Assembly (NCBI RefSeq): GCF_004216895.1
Contig: NZ_SGXE01000001.1
Span: 930,001-994,000, forward strand
Source: Aquimarina brevivitae
GTDB lineage: Bacteria; Bacteroidota; Bacteroidia; Flavobacteriales; Flavobacteriaceae
Length of the DNA: 64,000 bases
Direction: 5' to 3'
Shown piece by piece: positions 8,402 through 15,774 of this stretch. Both the position numbers and the translations under genes were made by a program. Numbering within the stretch: the first letter of the stretch is position 1; every line of letters begins with the position of its first letter. The notes beneath the pieces are model-generated. The model was not told where the DNA came from and made no database searches. It saw only the letters and a list, made by a program, of their open reading frames with translations.

Positions 8402-8878
8402 TTACGAGGTGAGTTCATTAATCTTATCATATACCAGCTGAGTTTCCCAGCCGCGATACAATAAGTAATCCGCTAATTTTTTCTTTTTTTTAAAAATGTT
8501 AGACTCAGTTATTTGAGCTAGCTTTTTAGAGGCTAATGTATGCAGTGATTGCAAATAATCTTCTTCTGGGATTTCTTGGAGTGCTATTTTAATAAGAAAG
8601 CTAGAGATATTACGAAATTTAAGTTCTCTTACAATTCGATTCTTACCCCAATGTTTAGTCTTAAATTTACCGCGAGCAAAACTTTTTGCAAAGCGTTCTT
8701 CGTTTAAGAAATTATGTTCCATTAAATGGAGCAGTATCTTATCTTTTGCTTCAGGAATAAGATTGTAAGTATTGAGCTTAGCTTCAACTTCTTTATGGCA
8801 CCTATCTTGATAGGCGCAATAGTATTCTAATTTTCGAGTAGCTTCTGCTAATGTTATACTTACCGGTTTTTGGTACAT
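8402..8878 (-). CDS. recX: RecX family regulatory protein
   Basis: A 158-residue helical protein with the RecX repeat pattern: an opening ALT-like first helix (ITLAEATRKLEYYCAYQDRC), KILLHLMEHNFLNEERFAKSFARGK and the second and third three-helix repeats. RecX binds RecA filaments and limits recombination. No recA is in the window. It lies downstream of the RNase E/G gene, separated by a strong terminator at 8901-8934. Confidence 0.85.
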   Translation of the reverse strand: MYQKPVSITLAEATRKLEYYCAYQDRCHKEVEAKLNTYNLIPEAKDKILLHLMEHNFLNEERFAKSFARGKFKTKHWGKNRIVRELKFRNISSFLIKIALQEIPEEDYLQSLHTLASKKLAQITESNIFKKKKKLADYLLYRGWETQLVYDKINELTS

Positions 8879-8900
8879 ATTGCAATATTATAAAAAAACA

Positions 8901-8934
8901 AAAAACCCGACCTAAAAATTTAAGTCGGGTTTTT
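8901..8934 (-). terminator. Intrinsic terminator after the RNase E/G gene
   Basis: AAAAACCCGAC (8901-8911) pairs with GTCGGGTTTTT (8924-8934) across a 12-base loop, with T-runs on both sides. It lies five bases past the RNase E/G stop and before recX, so recX would need read-through or its own promoter. Confidence 0.88.
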
Positions 8935-8938
8935 TTTG

Positions 8939-10477
8939 TTATTTGATCAACTTTCCATCTTTATCGTGGAAGTGATACTCTAAATACGTGTAAGCGTCTC
9001 TAGGTAAAATTTTCACCCATCTATTATAGTCAAAAAACCATTTTGAACGGGGGGATGGAAATCCTTTGGTTAAAAAAGCGGCAATAAAAGGATGAGCGCT
9101 TAGCGTTATCTTTTTATGGTCTTTTTTAATTAATTTTTCTAAATCGACCTTTATTTTATCAACTAAAACGATTGGCGCCTCAATTTCGCCATTAGCACCG
9201 TGAGGGTCGGGCTCACGAGTTTTTATATTCATTTCAGGACGTACGCGTTGCCGCGTTATTTGTACCAGCCCAAACTTACTAGGAGGTAAAATTTTGTGTT
9301 TAGCTCTATCGTCTTTCATCTCTTCTCGGAGCTGGTTATATAGGGTTCTTCTGTTGTCGGAGTTGTTCATATCTATGAAATCCACAACGATTATCCCACC
9401 CATATCTCTTAAACGAAGTTGACGGGCTACTTCTGCTGCACTAATAAGGTTTACTTCTAATGCAGTGTCTTCTTGATTTTTAGCTTTGTTAGAACGATTT
9501 CCACTATTTACGTCGATTACGTGCATAGCTTCGGTATGTTCTATAACTAAATAGGCTCCCTTACTCATGGAAACCGTTTTGCCAAAACTGGTCTTTATTT
9601 GTCTTTCGATACCGTGTTTTTCAAATATTGGTACGTTAGATGAATGAAGCCTAACTATTGATTCCTTGTCAGGAGCAATTTCCTGCAAGTATTCCTTAAT
9701 TTGACCACATAATACTTCATCGTCTACAACGATTGAAGAAAATGAGTCATTAAAAACATCTCTGAGAATAGAGGATGCTCTGTTCATTTCACCTAGAACT
9801 TTTGATGGGTGATGGGCTTTATACAATTTTTTGCACATAGATTGCCATCTCCCTAACAGATTTTGTAAATCTTTATCCAGTTCTGCTACTTTTTTGCCTT
9901 CTGCTACGGTACGAACTATGATACCAAACCCTTTGGGTTTAATACTTTTTACCAAACGTTTTAACCGTTCTTTTTCTTCATTAGATTCTATTTTTTGAGA
10001 AACAGATACCCGGTTAGAAAAAGGGACTAAAACGATATAACGACCAGCAATTGATAACTCAGAACTAATTCTGGGTCCTTTGGTCGATATAGGCTCTTTT
10101 ACAATTTGTACTAATAGCGATTGATTTGACTTTAAAACATCCGTAATTACTCCGTTTTTGTCAATATCATTGTCAAAAGGAAAATTCTTTAACGAATAGT
10201 CCTTTAATTTACCTGTGCTTACACGTTTTATGAACTTTAATAAAGAAGAAACTTGAGGACCTAAATCATGATAATGCAAGAATGCATCTTTTTCATAACC
10301 TACATTAACAAATGCGGCATTTAATCCAGGTACAGCCTTTCTGATTTTGGCAATAAAGATATCACCAACCGCAAAATTACTGTCATCTTCTTCTTTATGT
10401 AATTCAATTAGTTTTCCATCCTTTAATAAGGCAAAATCCGTAGAGGAACCAGATCTAATGATCAATTCTTTGTTCAC
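8939..10477 (-). CDS. rng: Ribonuclease E/G family endoribonuclease
   Basis: A 512-residue RNase E/G catalytic protein, which cleaves single-stranded RNA for rRNA maturation and mRNA decay. An S1 domain lies near residues 38-120 (VGDIFIAKIRKAVPGLNAAFVNVG). The catalytic magnesium aspartates are in HVIDVNSG and IVVDFIDMNN. The long degradosome scaffold tail of RNase E is missing, so it is G-like in size. The start is GTG; no ATG lies near. A small hairpin (10493-10510) sits in the leader. Confidence 0.92.
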   Translation of the reverse strand: MNKELIIRSGSSTDFALLKDGKLIELHKEEDDSNFAVGDIFIAKIRKAVPGLNAAFVNVGYEKDAFLHYHDLGPQVSSLLKFIKRVSTGKLKDYSLKNFPFDNDIDKNGVITDVLKSNQSLLVQIVKEPISTKGPRISSELSIAGRYIVLVPFSNRVSVSQKIESNEEKERLKRLVKSIKPKGFGIIVRTVAEGKKVAELDKDLQNLLGRWQSMCKKLYKAHHPSKVLGEMNRASSILRDVFNDSFSSIVVDDEVLCGQIKEYLQEIAPDKESIVRLHSSNVPIFEKHGIERQIKTSFGKTVSMSKGAYLVIEHTEAMHVIDVNSGNRSNKAKNQEDTALEVNLISAAEVARQLRLRDMGGIIVVDFIDMNNSDNRRTLYNQLREEMKDDRAKHKILPPSKFGLVQITRQRVRPEMNIKTREPDPHGANGEIEAPIVLVDKIKVDLEKLIKKDHKKITLSAHPFIAAFLTKGFPSPRSKWFFDYNRWVKILPRDAYTYLEYHFHDKDGKLIK

Positions 10478-10492
10478 TCTTATTAGATTTTG

Positions 10493-10510
10493 ATCCCGAG
10501 TGATCGGGAT
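10493..10510. other. Short hairpin in the leader of the RNase E/G gene
   Basis: ATCCCGA and TCGGGAT pair around GTGA, 15 bases before the GTG start. Proximity to an RNase E/G start recalls the autoregulatory leader of E. coli rne, but the resemblance is only in position. It could also be a remnant of a repeat. Confidence 0.4.
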
Positions 10511-10624
10511 GGATTAAACAATTTTTTCACAGGAATTAATAAAAATTCCGTTGAGATAGGATACTGTTTTGTTGGTAGCGTAAAACAGAATTTAATCTCG
10601 ATTTCAAAGAACATTTTTAAAAGA

Positions 10625-10649
10625 AAAAAGTAGTTAGAAACTACTTTTT
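10625..10649 (-). terminator. Terminator overlapping the end of the 29-residue basic gene
   Basis: AAAAAGTAGTT (10625-10635) pairs with AACTACTTTTT (10639-10649) around AGA. On the minus strand the stop codon of the small basic gene lies inside the right arm and a T-run follows. It closes the HU/basic-protein unit before the RNase gene. Confidence 0.85.
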
Positions 10650-10730
10650 CTTATGGCGATTAGCTCTTCTTCTTTTCTTACGCTTATGCGTAGCTACCTT
10701 GTGTCTTTTGCGTTTTTTACCACTTGGCAT
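10641..10730 (-). CDS. Very small, highly basic protein, probably ribosome-associated
   Basis: A 29-codon frame starting MPSGKKRKRHK and ending RANRHKKK, with Lys, Arg and His making up over two thirds of the residues. It has an ATG, a stop buried in a strong terminator, and sits 30 bases after the HU gene. Near-identical short proteins of this type recur in Flavobacteria and are often left unannotated. Composition and size suggest a small ribosomal protein; I recall a recently named Bacteroidota ribosomal protein of this kind but cannot confirm the match. It is too short for default gene callers. Confidence 0.75.
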   Translation of the reverse strand: MPSGKKRKRHKVATHKRKKRRRANRHKKK

Positions 10731-10760
10731 AGGGTGTACAATTTATTTATTAATACTATG

Positions 10761-11051
10761 TTATTTAACTTCTACGTTAGTCTTTACTCCTTCAACAAAA
10801 ACTTTTGCAGGCTTAAATGCAGGTATGTTATGTGCTGGAATCTTTATCGTTGTGTTCTTAGAGATGTTACGTCCAGTTTTTTCAGCTCTTGTTTTGATAA
10901 TAAAGCTTCCAAAACCTCTAAGATAAACATTGTCTCCACTTTCTAAAGAATTTTTTACTTCTTCCATAAATGTTTCAACAGTTGCCTGTACATCACCTTT
11001 TTCAATTCCTAGCTTTTCTGAAATTCTTGCTACAATATCTGCTTTAGTCAT
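10761..11051 (-). CDS. HU/IHF family DNA-binding protein
   Basis: The 96-residue protein covers the whole HU/IHF fold. MTKADIVARISEKLG is the first helix pair, GDNVYLRGFGSFIIKTRAEKTGRN the beta-sheet core, and TIKIPAHNIPAFKPAK the DNA-minor-groove arm with its conserved proline, here NIPAF. It bends and packages DNA. A promoter with TATATTTG lies at 11092-11099. The next gene downstream is the 29-residue basic protein. Confidence 0.94.
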   Translation of the reverse strand: MTKADIVARISEKLGIEKGDVQATVETFMEEVKNSLESGDNVYLRGFGSFIIKTRAEKTGRNISKNTTIKIPAHNIPAFKPAKVFVEGVKTNVEVK

Positions 11052-11091
11052 TCTATTTCCTATTTAGGGGTTTTTTAAATTTTCAAGGGGG

Positions 11092-11123
11092 CAAATATAG
11101 TAATTTAAATTCCAAAATATCAA
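11092..11123 (-). promoter_or_regulatory. Promoter of the HU gene
   Basis: On the minus strand TTG (11121-11123), a 21-base spacer and TATATTTG (11092-11099) fit the Bacteroidota consensus, about 40 bases before the HU start codon. Confidence 0.65.
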
Positions 11124-11183
11124 TACTTAAACACGAAATTATTGTTTTTAAAGAATTAATTTCGCCAAACCTAAGTTTTTAGT

Positions 11184-12233
11184 ATGATATTTTATAAAAA
11201 ACTCATTACGTGGTACTTACAAAACAAAAGATCGCTACCCTGGCGAAAAACAAAAGATCCTTATAAAATATGGTTAAGCGAAATTATACTTCAACAGACG
11301 CGAGTTGCGCAGGGATTACCTTATTATAATGCATTTGTAGCGGCTTATCCCACGGTGTATGATTTAGCAGCGGCAAAAGAAGAAGAAGTTCTTAAGCTAT
11401 GGCAAGGGCTAGGCTATTATTCTAGAGCTCGAAATCTCCATGCCACTGCCAATTATGTAACCAAAGAATTGAAGGGCCAATTCCCTAAAGATTACAAAGG
11501 ACTTTTAACCTTAAAAGGAGTAGGTGATTATACTGCAAGTGCCATAGCATCTATTTGCTATGATGAGGCAACACCAGTAGTAGATGGTAATGTATATCGT
11601 GTTTTATCTCGATTTTATGGGGTACATACACCCATTAACTCCACAAAAGGGGTTAAAGAGTTCAAAAAGCTGGCAACTGAGGTTATGGATCCTAAGCAAC
11701 CCGCAATATATAATCAGGCAATAATGGAGTTTGGAGCTGTGCAATGCAAACCAAAAAGCCCAGATTGTCCTAATTGTCCTTTACATACTGCCTGTGTGGG
11801 CTATAAAAATGCTGATGTTGATGTATTACCAGTAAAAGAAAAAAAGATAAAAGTAAAAAAACGATTTTTTCATTATATCGTATATCGGTTTGAGGAACAA
11901 ACGATTCTCAAAAAAAGAACTAATAAAGGAATTTGGTTTAACCTATATGAATTTCCCTTGTTGGAGTGTGATAAAATTTTAAGTGTAAAAGAACTGAAAA
12001 AAAGATTAGCTAATAAAGATATGATAACTGATAGTTTGGATCTTGTACCTTTTAATCAAGAACCAGTAGTGCATAAACTATCTCATCAGCATTTGTACAC
12101 CAAATTCTATATTGTAGAGGTTAATAAGAATCGAAAAACAATCCTCAATAATCAGCAATGGATCAGTATTAGGGATATTGAAGATTATCCGGTACCTGTA
12201 TTAATAGGAAATTTTATGGAGCGATTTTTTTAG
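11184..12233 (+). CDS. mutY: Adenine DNA glycosylase (MutY)
   Basis: Removes adenine mispaired with 8-oxoguanine. SEIILQQTRV holds the catalytic Glu, LKGVGDYTASAIASICY is the helix-hairpin-helix, and VVDGNVYRVLSR carries the catalytic Asp. The 4Fe-4S cysteines are in CKPKSPDCPNCPLHTAC (C-x6-C-x2-C-x5-C). The C-terminal NUDIX-like MutT domain that recognises 8-oxoG fills residues about 225-349. The order mutY-ssb-gldE-gldD is conserved in gliding Flavobacteria. Confidence 0.96.
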   Translation: MIFYKKLITWYLQNKRSLPWRKTKDPYKIWLSEIILQQTRVAQGLPYYNAFVAAYPTVYDLAAAKEEEVLKLWQGLGYYSRARNLHATANYVTKELKGQFPKDYKGLLTLKGVGDYTASAIASICYDEATPVVDGNVYRVLSRFYGVHTPINSTKGVKEFKKLATEVMDPKQPAIYNQAIMEFGAVQCKPKSPDCPNCPLHTACVGYKNADVDVLPVKEKKIKVKKRFFHYIVYRFEEQTILKKRTNKGIWFNLYEFPLLECDKILSVKELKKRLANKDMITDSLDLVPFNQEPVVHKLSHQHLYTKFYIVEVNKNRKTILNNQQWISIRDIEDYPVPVLIGNFMERFF

Positions 12234-12387
12234 TGAAGCGCAGCGCGTATTTTAAATCGTTAATTTTTTAGTACATTTACTATACAAGAAATTTTATAGG
12301 TCTAGCTTATAAAAAAATTATGATTATGGTGTTATTCATTGTAATTATATTTTCTTTGTAATCAAATACAAATGCAAAAATTATAAC

Positions 12388-12855
12388 ATGTCAGGAACAC
12401 TAAATAAAGTAATGTTGATAGGGCATACCGGTGATGAGGTTAAAATGCATTATTTTGAAGGAGGCAACTGTATTGGTAGATTTCCTTTGGCAACCAACGA
12501 TTCTTATCTCAACAAATCCACAGGCGAACGTGTTACCTCTACGGAGTGGCACAATATTGTGGTTAGAAATAAAGCTGCAGAAATCTGTGAAAAATACCTT
12601 AGTAAAGGTGATAAAGTGTATATAGAAGGTAGATTAAAAACCAGAAGATGGCAAGATGATCAAGGAAATGATAGGTACAGTACAGAAATACAATGTACAG
12701 ATTTTACCTTTTTAACTCCTAAGGCCGAAAGTACTGGGCAAGGACAGGCGAACGCTTCGACTCCAAATGCTCAACAAGGAGTGCCGAACCAGCAAGGTGC
12801 GGAGGCTTCAGCTCCAATTGCATCCGATGCAGAGGATGATGATTTACCGTTTTAA
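12388..12855 (+). CDS. ssb: Single-stranded DNA-binding protein (SSB)
   Basis: A 155-residue SSB. The OB fold covers residues 1-110 (MSGTLNKVMLIGHTGDEVKM, TEWHNIVVRNKAAEICEKYLSKGDKVYIEG, WQDDQGNDRYSTEI). A Gln/Ala/Pro-rich linker follows, ending in the acidic tip AEDDDLPF that recruits repair and replication partners. It lies between mutY and gldE, with about 150 bases upstream where a separate promoter could sit. Confidence 0.95.
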   Translation: MSGTLNKVMLIGHTGDEVKMHYFEGGNCIGRFPLATNDSYLNKSTGERVTSTEWHNIVVRNKAAEICEKYLSKGDKVYIEGRLKTRRWQDDQGNDRYSTEIQCTDFTFLTPKAESTGQGQANASTPNAQQGVPNQQGAEASAPIASDAEDDDLPF

Positions 12856-12879
12856 TATTGTTTAACTAAACCAATAAAT

Positions 12880-14211
12880 TTGGACCCTGATCCTGAACCG
12901 ATATTTATAACACTGTTACTATTTGATGCTGTCTACACCATTAATTGGATTGCGGTAGTAGTTTTATTGATCTGCTCAGCCCTCATATCTGGTAGCGAAG
13001 TTGCATTATTCTCCTTAACACCCAACGACTTAAGAGATAATCAGACTTCAAAAAATATTGGAGCTATTACGCTATTACTGAGTAGACCTAAAAAACTGCT
13101 AGCTACTATATTGGTGGCCAATAATCTTATTAATATTGCTATCGTTTTGCTTTTTGATTCCATCGGTCAAGTCTTATTCGCAGATCTTGATATCATGGCC
13201 TGGGGCATTATAAATGTTCGATTTGTCGTTGAAGTCGGTGTAGTTACATTTTTGATTTTATTATTTGGAGAAATTTTACCTAAAGTGTATGCCAGTAGGA
13301 ATAAGGTAAAATTTGCAATATTTATGGCAAGACCGCTTCAGGTTTTGGATTGGTTGTTTTCGCCCTTAAGTCTTCCTATGAGAAGTGTAACATTAAGTAT
13401 ACATAGCAAATTGGGTAAACAAAAATCGAATTTAAGCGTAGATCAACTATCTCAGGCATTAGAACTTACATCGGATAAAGATACCACAGTTGAAGAGAAA
13501 AAAATATTAGAAGGTATTGTTTCATTTGGTAATACTGATACCAAACAAGTAATGAAGCCAAGGATAAATATATTTGCTTTAAATGCAGCTTCTTCGTACA
13601 AAGAAATTATACCAGAAATTATTGAAAATGGGTATTCAAGAATACCGGTTTACGAAGAAAACATAGATAAAGTAATTGGGGTATTATACGTAAAAGACTT
13701 GTTGCCTTATATCAATACAACAGAATTTGATTGGATACAATTATTAAGAGATCCTTATTTTGTACCAGAAAACAAAAAACTAGATGATTTATTAAATGAT
13801 TTTAAAAACAAAAAGAATCATTTAGCTATAGTGGTGGATGAGTATGGCGGTACCAGTGGATTGATAACCTTAGAAGATATTATCGAAGAGATTGTAGGCG
13901 ATATTAGTGATGAATTTGATGACGAGGATTTAGTATTTTCAAAATTGGACGATCATAATTATGTCTTTGAAGGCCGTACAGCACTTAAAGATTTTTATAA
14001 GATTATTAAGCTTGAAAACACGGATATTTTTGATCTAAAGAAAGGTGATGCGGAAACCATTGCTGGTTTTTTATTGGAGATTTCTGGAAGTTTTCCTAAA
14101 AAGGGAGAGGTGATGGAGGTTGAGGATAAATACGAATTTAAGATCGAGTCTTTGGACAACAAAAGAATAAAACAGGTAAAATTTACCATTAAAGAATATG
14201 CTGAAGAATAG
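12880..14211 (+). CDS. gldE: Gliding motility-associated protein GldE (CNNM/CorC-like)
   Basis: A 443-residue membrane protein. An N-terminal DUF21/CNNM domain with about four membrane helices fills residues 15-170. Two CBS domains follow at about 205-335 (MKPRINIFAL, SRIPVYEENIDKVIGVLYVKD, LAIVVDEYGGTSGLITLEDIIEEIVGDI). A CorC/HlyC-type C-terminal domain completes it. It starts with TTG at MDPDPEP, and no ATG fits. It overlaps gldD by 14 bases. GldE is known to support GldD-dependent gliding and type IX secretion; ion transport is possible by family. Confidence 0.92.
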   Translation: MDPDPEPIFITLLLFDAVYTINWIAVVVLLICSALISGSEVALFSLTPNDLRDNQTSKNIGAITLLLSRPKKLLATILVANNLINIAIVLLFDSIGQVLFADLDIMAWGIINVRFVVEVGVVTFLILLFGEILPKVYASRNKVKFAIFMARPLQVLDWLFSPLSLPMRSVTLSIHSKLGKQKSNLSVDQLSQALELTSDKDTTVEEKKILEGIVSFGNTDTKQVMKPRINIFALNAASSYKEIIPEIIENGYSRIPVYEENIDKVIGVLYVKDLLPYINTTEFDWIQLLRDPYFVPENKKLDDLLNDFKNKKNHLAIVVDEYGGTSGLITLEDIIEEIVGDISDEFDDEDLVFSKLDDHNYVFEGRTALKDFYKIIKLENTDIFDLKKGDAETIAGFLLEISGSFPKKGEVMEVEDKYEFKIESLDNKRIKQVKFTIKEYAEE

Positions 14212-14761
14212 TTTAATTTTACTTATAGGTGTTCTAATTTTATCCTCTTGTGGTGGAGATGTTATTCCTAAACCCAAAGGATATCTTCGGTTAGCGTATG
14301 ATGCACCAAAATACGATAGTATAATTACCAATTGTCCATTTACCTTTGAGATAAATAAACACGCTCAACTGAATAGCGTTCGTAAGAAAGTAGATTGCTG
14401 GTATAATATCACTTATCCTAAGCAAAAAGCAACCATATATTTATCCTATTATCCAGTCGATAAAAACTTAGACTCACTTTTAAGAGACGCACAAAACCTA
14501 ACACAAGAGCATACTAAAAAGGCTGATGCTATCAAACCTGAAGAATATATAGATCAAAAAAATAACGTTTATGGAATGATCTATAAAGTAACGGGTAATG
14601 CTGCTTCGAACACACAGTTTTACGTTACGGATAGCACAAATAATTTTCTTACCGGTTCTGTTTATTTCAATGCTAGGCCCAATTATGATTCTATATTACC
14701 AGCATCCGCCTACATTAGACAGGATGTAATTCACTTGATGGAAACTATCAAGTGGAAATAA
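14198..14761 (+). CDS. gldD: Gliding motility lipoprotein GldD
   Basis: A 187-residue lipoprotein with a signal peptide ending in the lipobox LSSC (Cys about residue 18). PKPKGYLRLAYDAPKY follows, the opening found in GldD. The rest matches the family in length and in segments such as FTFEINKHAQ and ATIYLSYYPVD. GldD is required for gliding motility and is linked to type IX secretion in Flavobacteria. It overlaps gldE and ends this unit. Confidence 0.93.
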   Translation: MLKNSLILLIGVLILSSCGGDVIPKPKGYLRLAYDAPKYDSIITNCPFTFEINKHAQLNSVRKKVDCWYNITYPKQKATIYLSYYPVDKNLDSLLRDAQNLTQEHTKKADAIKPEEYIDQKNNVYGMIYKVTGNAASNTQFYVTDSTNNFLTGSVYFNARPNYDSILPASAYIRQDVIHLMETIKWK

Positions 14762-14853
14762 TTCGGTTGGCCTAAGGAATCCCAAAATTTATACAAATTA
14801 CATGAACAGGTAAGATAATTTTACCACTTTTGCCTTTTTTAAAAATAATGTTG

Positions 14854-15741
14854 ATGTCAGATGATAAATTAAAATGGGTATACTTAGCTTTTTTATCTTT
14901 AGTATGGGGGAGTTCATTTATCTTAATTAAAAAATCACTTATTGGCTTAACACCGCTTCAATTAGGTGCTATTAGAACACTCTTTGCAGCTACTTTTCTT
15001 TTTTTAATTGGTTTCAAAAGTATTAAAACGATTAAAAAAGAAGAATGGAAGTGGGTTGCCATTTCTGCTTTTGCGGGGAGTTTTATTCCGGCCTTTTTAT
15101 TTGCTTTCGCTGAGACTGAAATCGATAGTGCAATTACCTCAATACTCAATTCAACTACTCCGTTGATGGCTTTAATCCTGGGATCAATAGTATTTTCGAT
15201 TTCTTTTAACAGAAAACAGTTGATGGGTGTTATCGTAGGCTTGATAGGTAGTATTGCTTTAATAGTTGAAGGCGCTAATGCCAACCCTTCTCAAAACTAT
15301 TGGTACGCTAGTTTAGTCCTAATTGCTTCGGTTTGTTACGCCATTAATGTTAACATCATTAAAAGATATATGCAAAATATCAGCCCTATGGCAATTGCAA
15401 ATGGAAATTTTTTAGTGCTGATTGTTCCTGCTTTTATCGTTTTAATATCGTCTGATTTTTTTAATGGCGAAACCTTACAAGATCCTAAAGTACATTGGAG
15501 TTTAGGTTACGCCGGGGTGTTGGCTATTGTAGGTACAGGAATCGCAAAAGTGTTGTTTAACAAGTTGGTGCAGATAAGTAGCCCAGTTTTTGCTACATCC
15601 GTTACCTATACCATACCTATTGTCGCTTTATTGTGGGGAGTATTGGATGGTGAAAGTTTTACGCTATTACAATTACTCGCTACCAGTATCATTATCCTTG
15701 GCGTATATTTAGCGAATAGAAAAAGTAAGGGTTTGCGTTAG
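14854..15741 (+). CDS. EamA/DMT family transporter
   Basis: About 295 residues with ten predicted membrane helices in two EamA repeats. LVWGSSFILIKKSLIGLTPLQLGAIR marks the first repeat and LIASVCYAINVNIIKRYMQNISP begins the second. The family exports metabolites and amino acids, and the substrate is unknown. I chose the ATG at 14854 (MSDDKLKW); an ATG at 14848 or TTG at 14830 is possible. Its last codons form one arm of the terminator serving the convergent peptidase operon. Confidence 0.85.
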   Translation: MSDDKLKWVYLAFLSLVWGSSFILIKKSLIGLTPLQLGAIRTLFAATFLFLIGFKSIKTIKKEEWKWVAISAFAGSFIPAFLFAFAETEIDSAITSILNSTTPLMALILGSIVFSISFNRKQLMGVIVGLIGSIALIVEGANANPSQNYWYASLVLIASVCYAINVNIIKRYMQNISPMAIANGNFLVLIVPAFIVLISSDFFNGETLQDPKVHWSLGYAGVLAIVGTGIAKVLFNKLVQISSPVFATSVTYTIPIVALLWGVLDGESFTLLQLLATSIIILGVYLANRKSKGLR

Positions 15742-15752
15742 CAAACCCTTAC
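15725..15752 (-). terminator. Terminator of the M16 peptidase operon, overlapping the EamA stop
   Basis: GTAAGGGTTTGC (15725-15736) pairs perfectly with GCAAACCCTTAC (15741-15752) around GTTA. On the minus strand TTTTTC follows, so it terminates the peptidase operon. The plus-strand EamA stop codon (15739-15741) lies in its loop. Confidence 0.85.
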
Positions 15753-15774
15753 CAATACCTAGTTTTACTTTATA

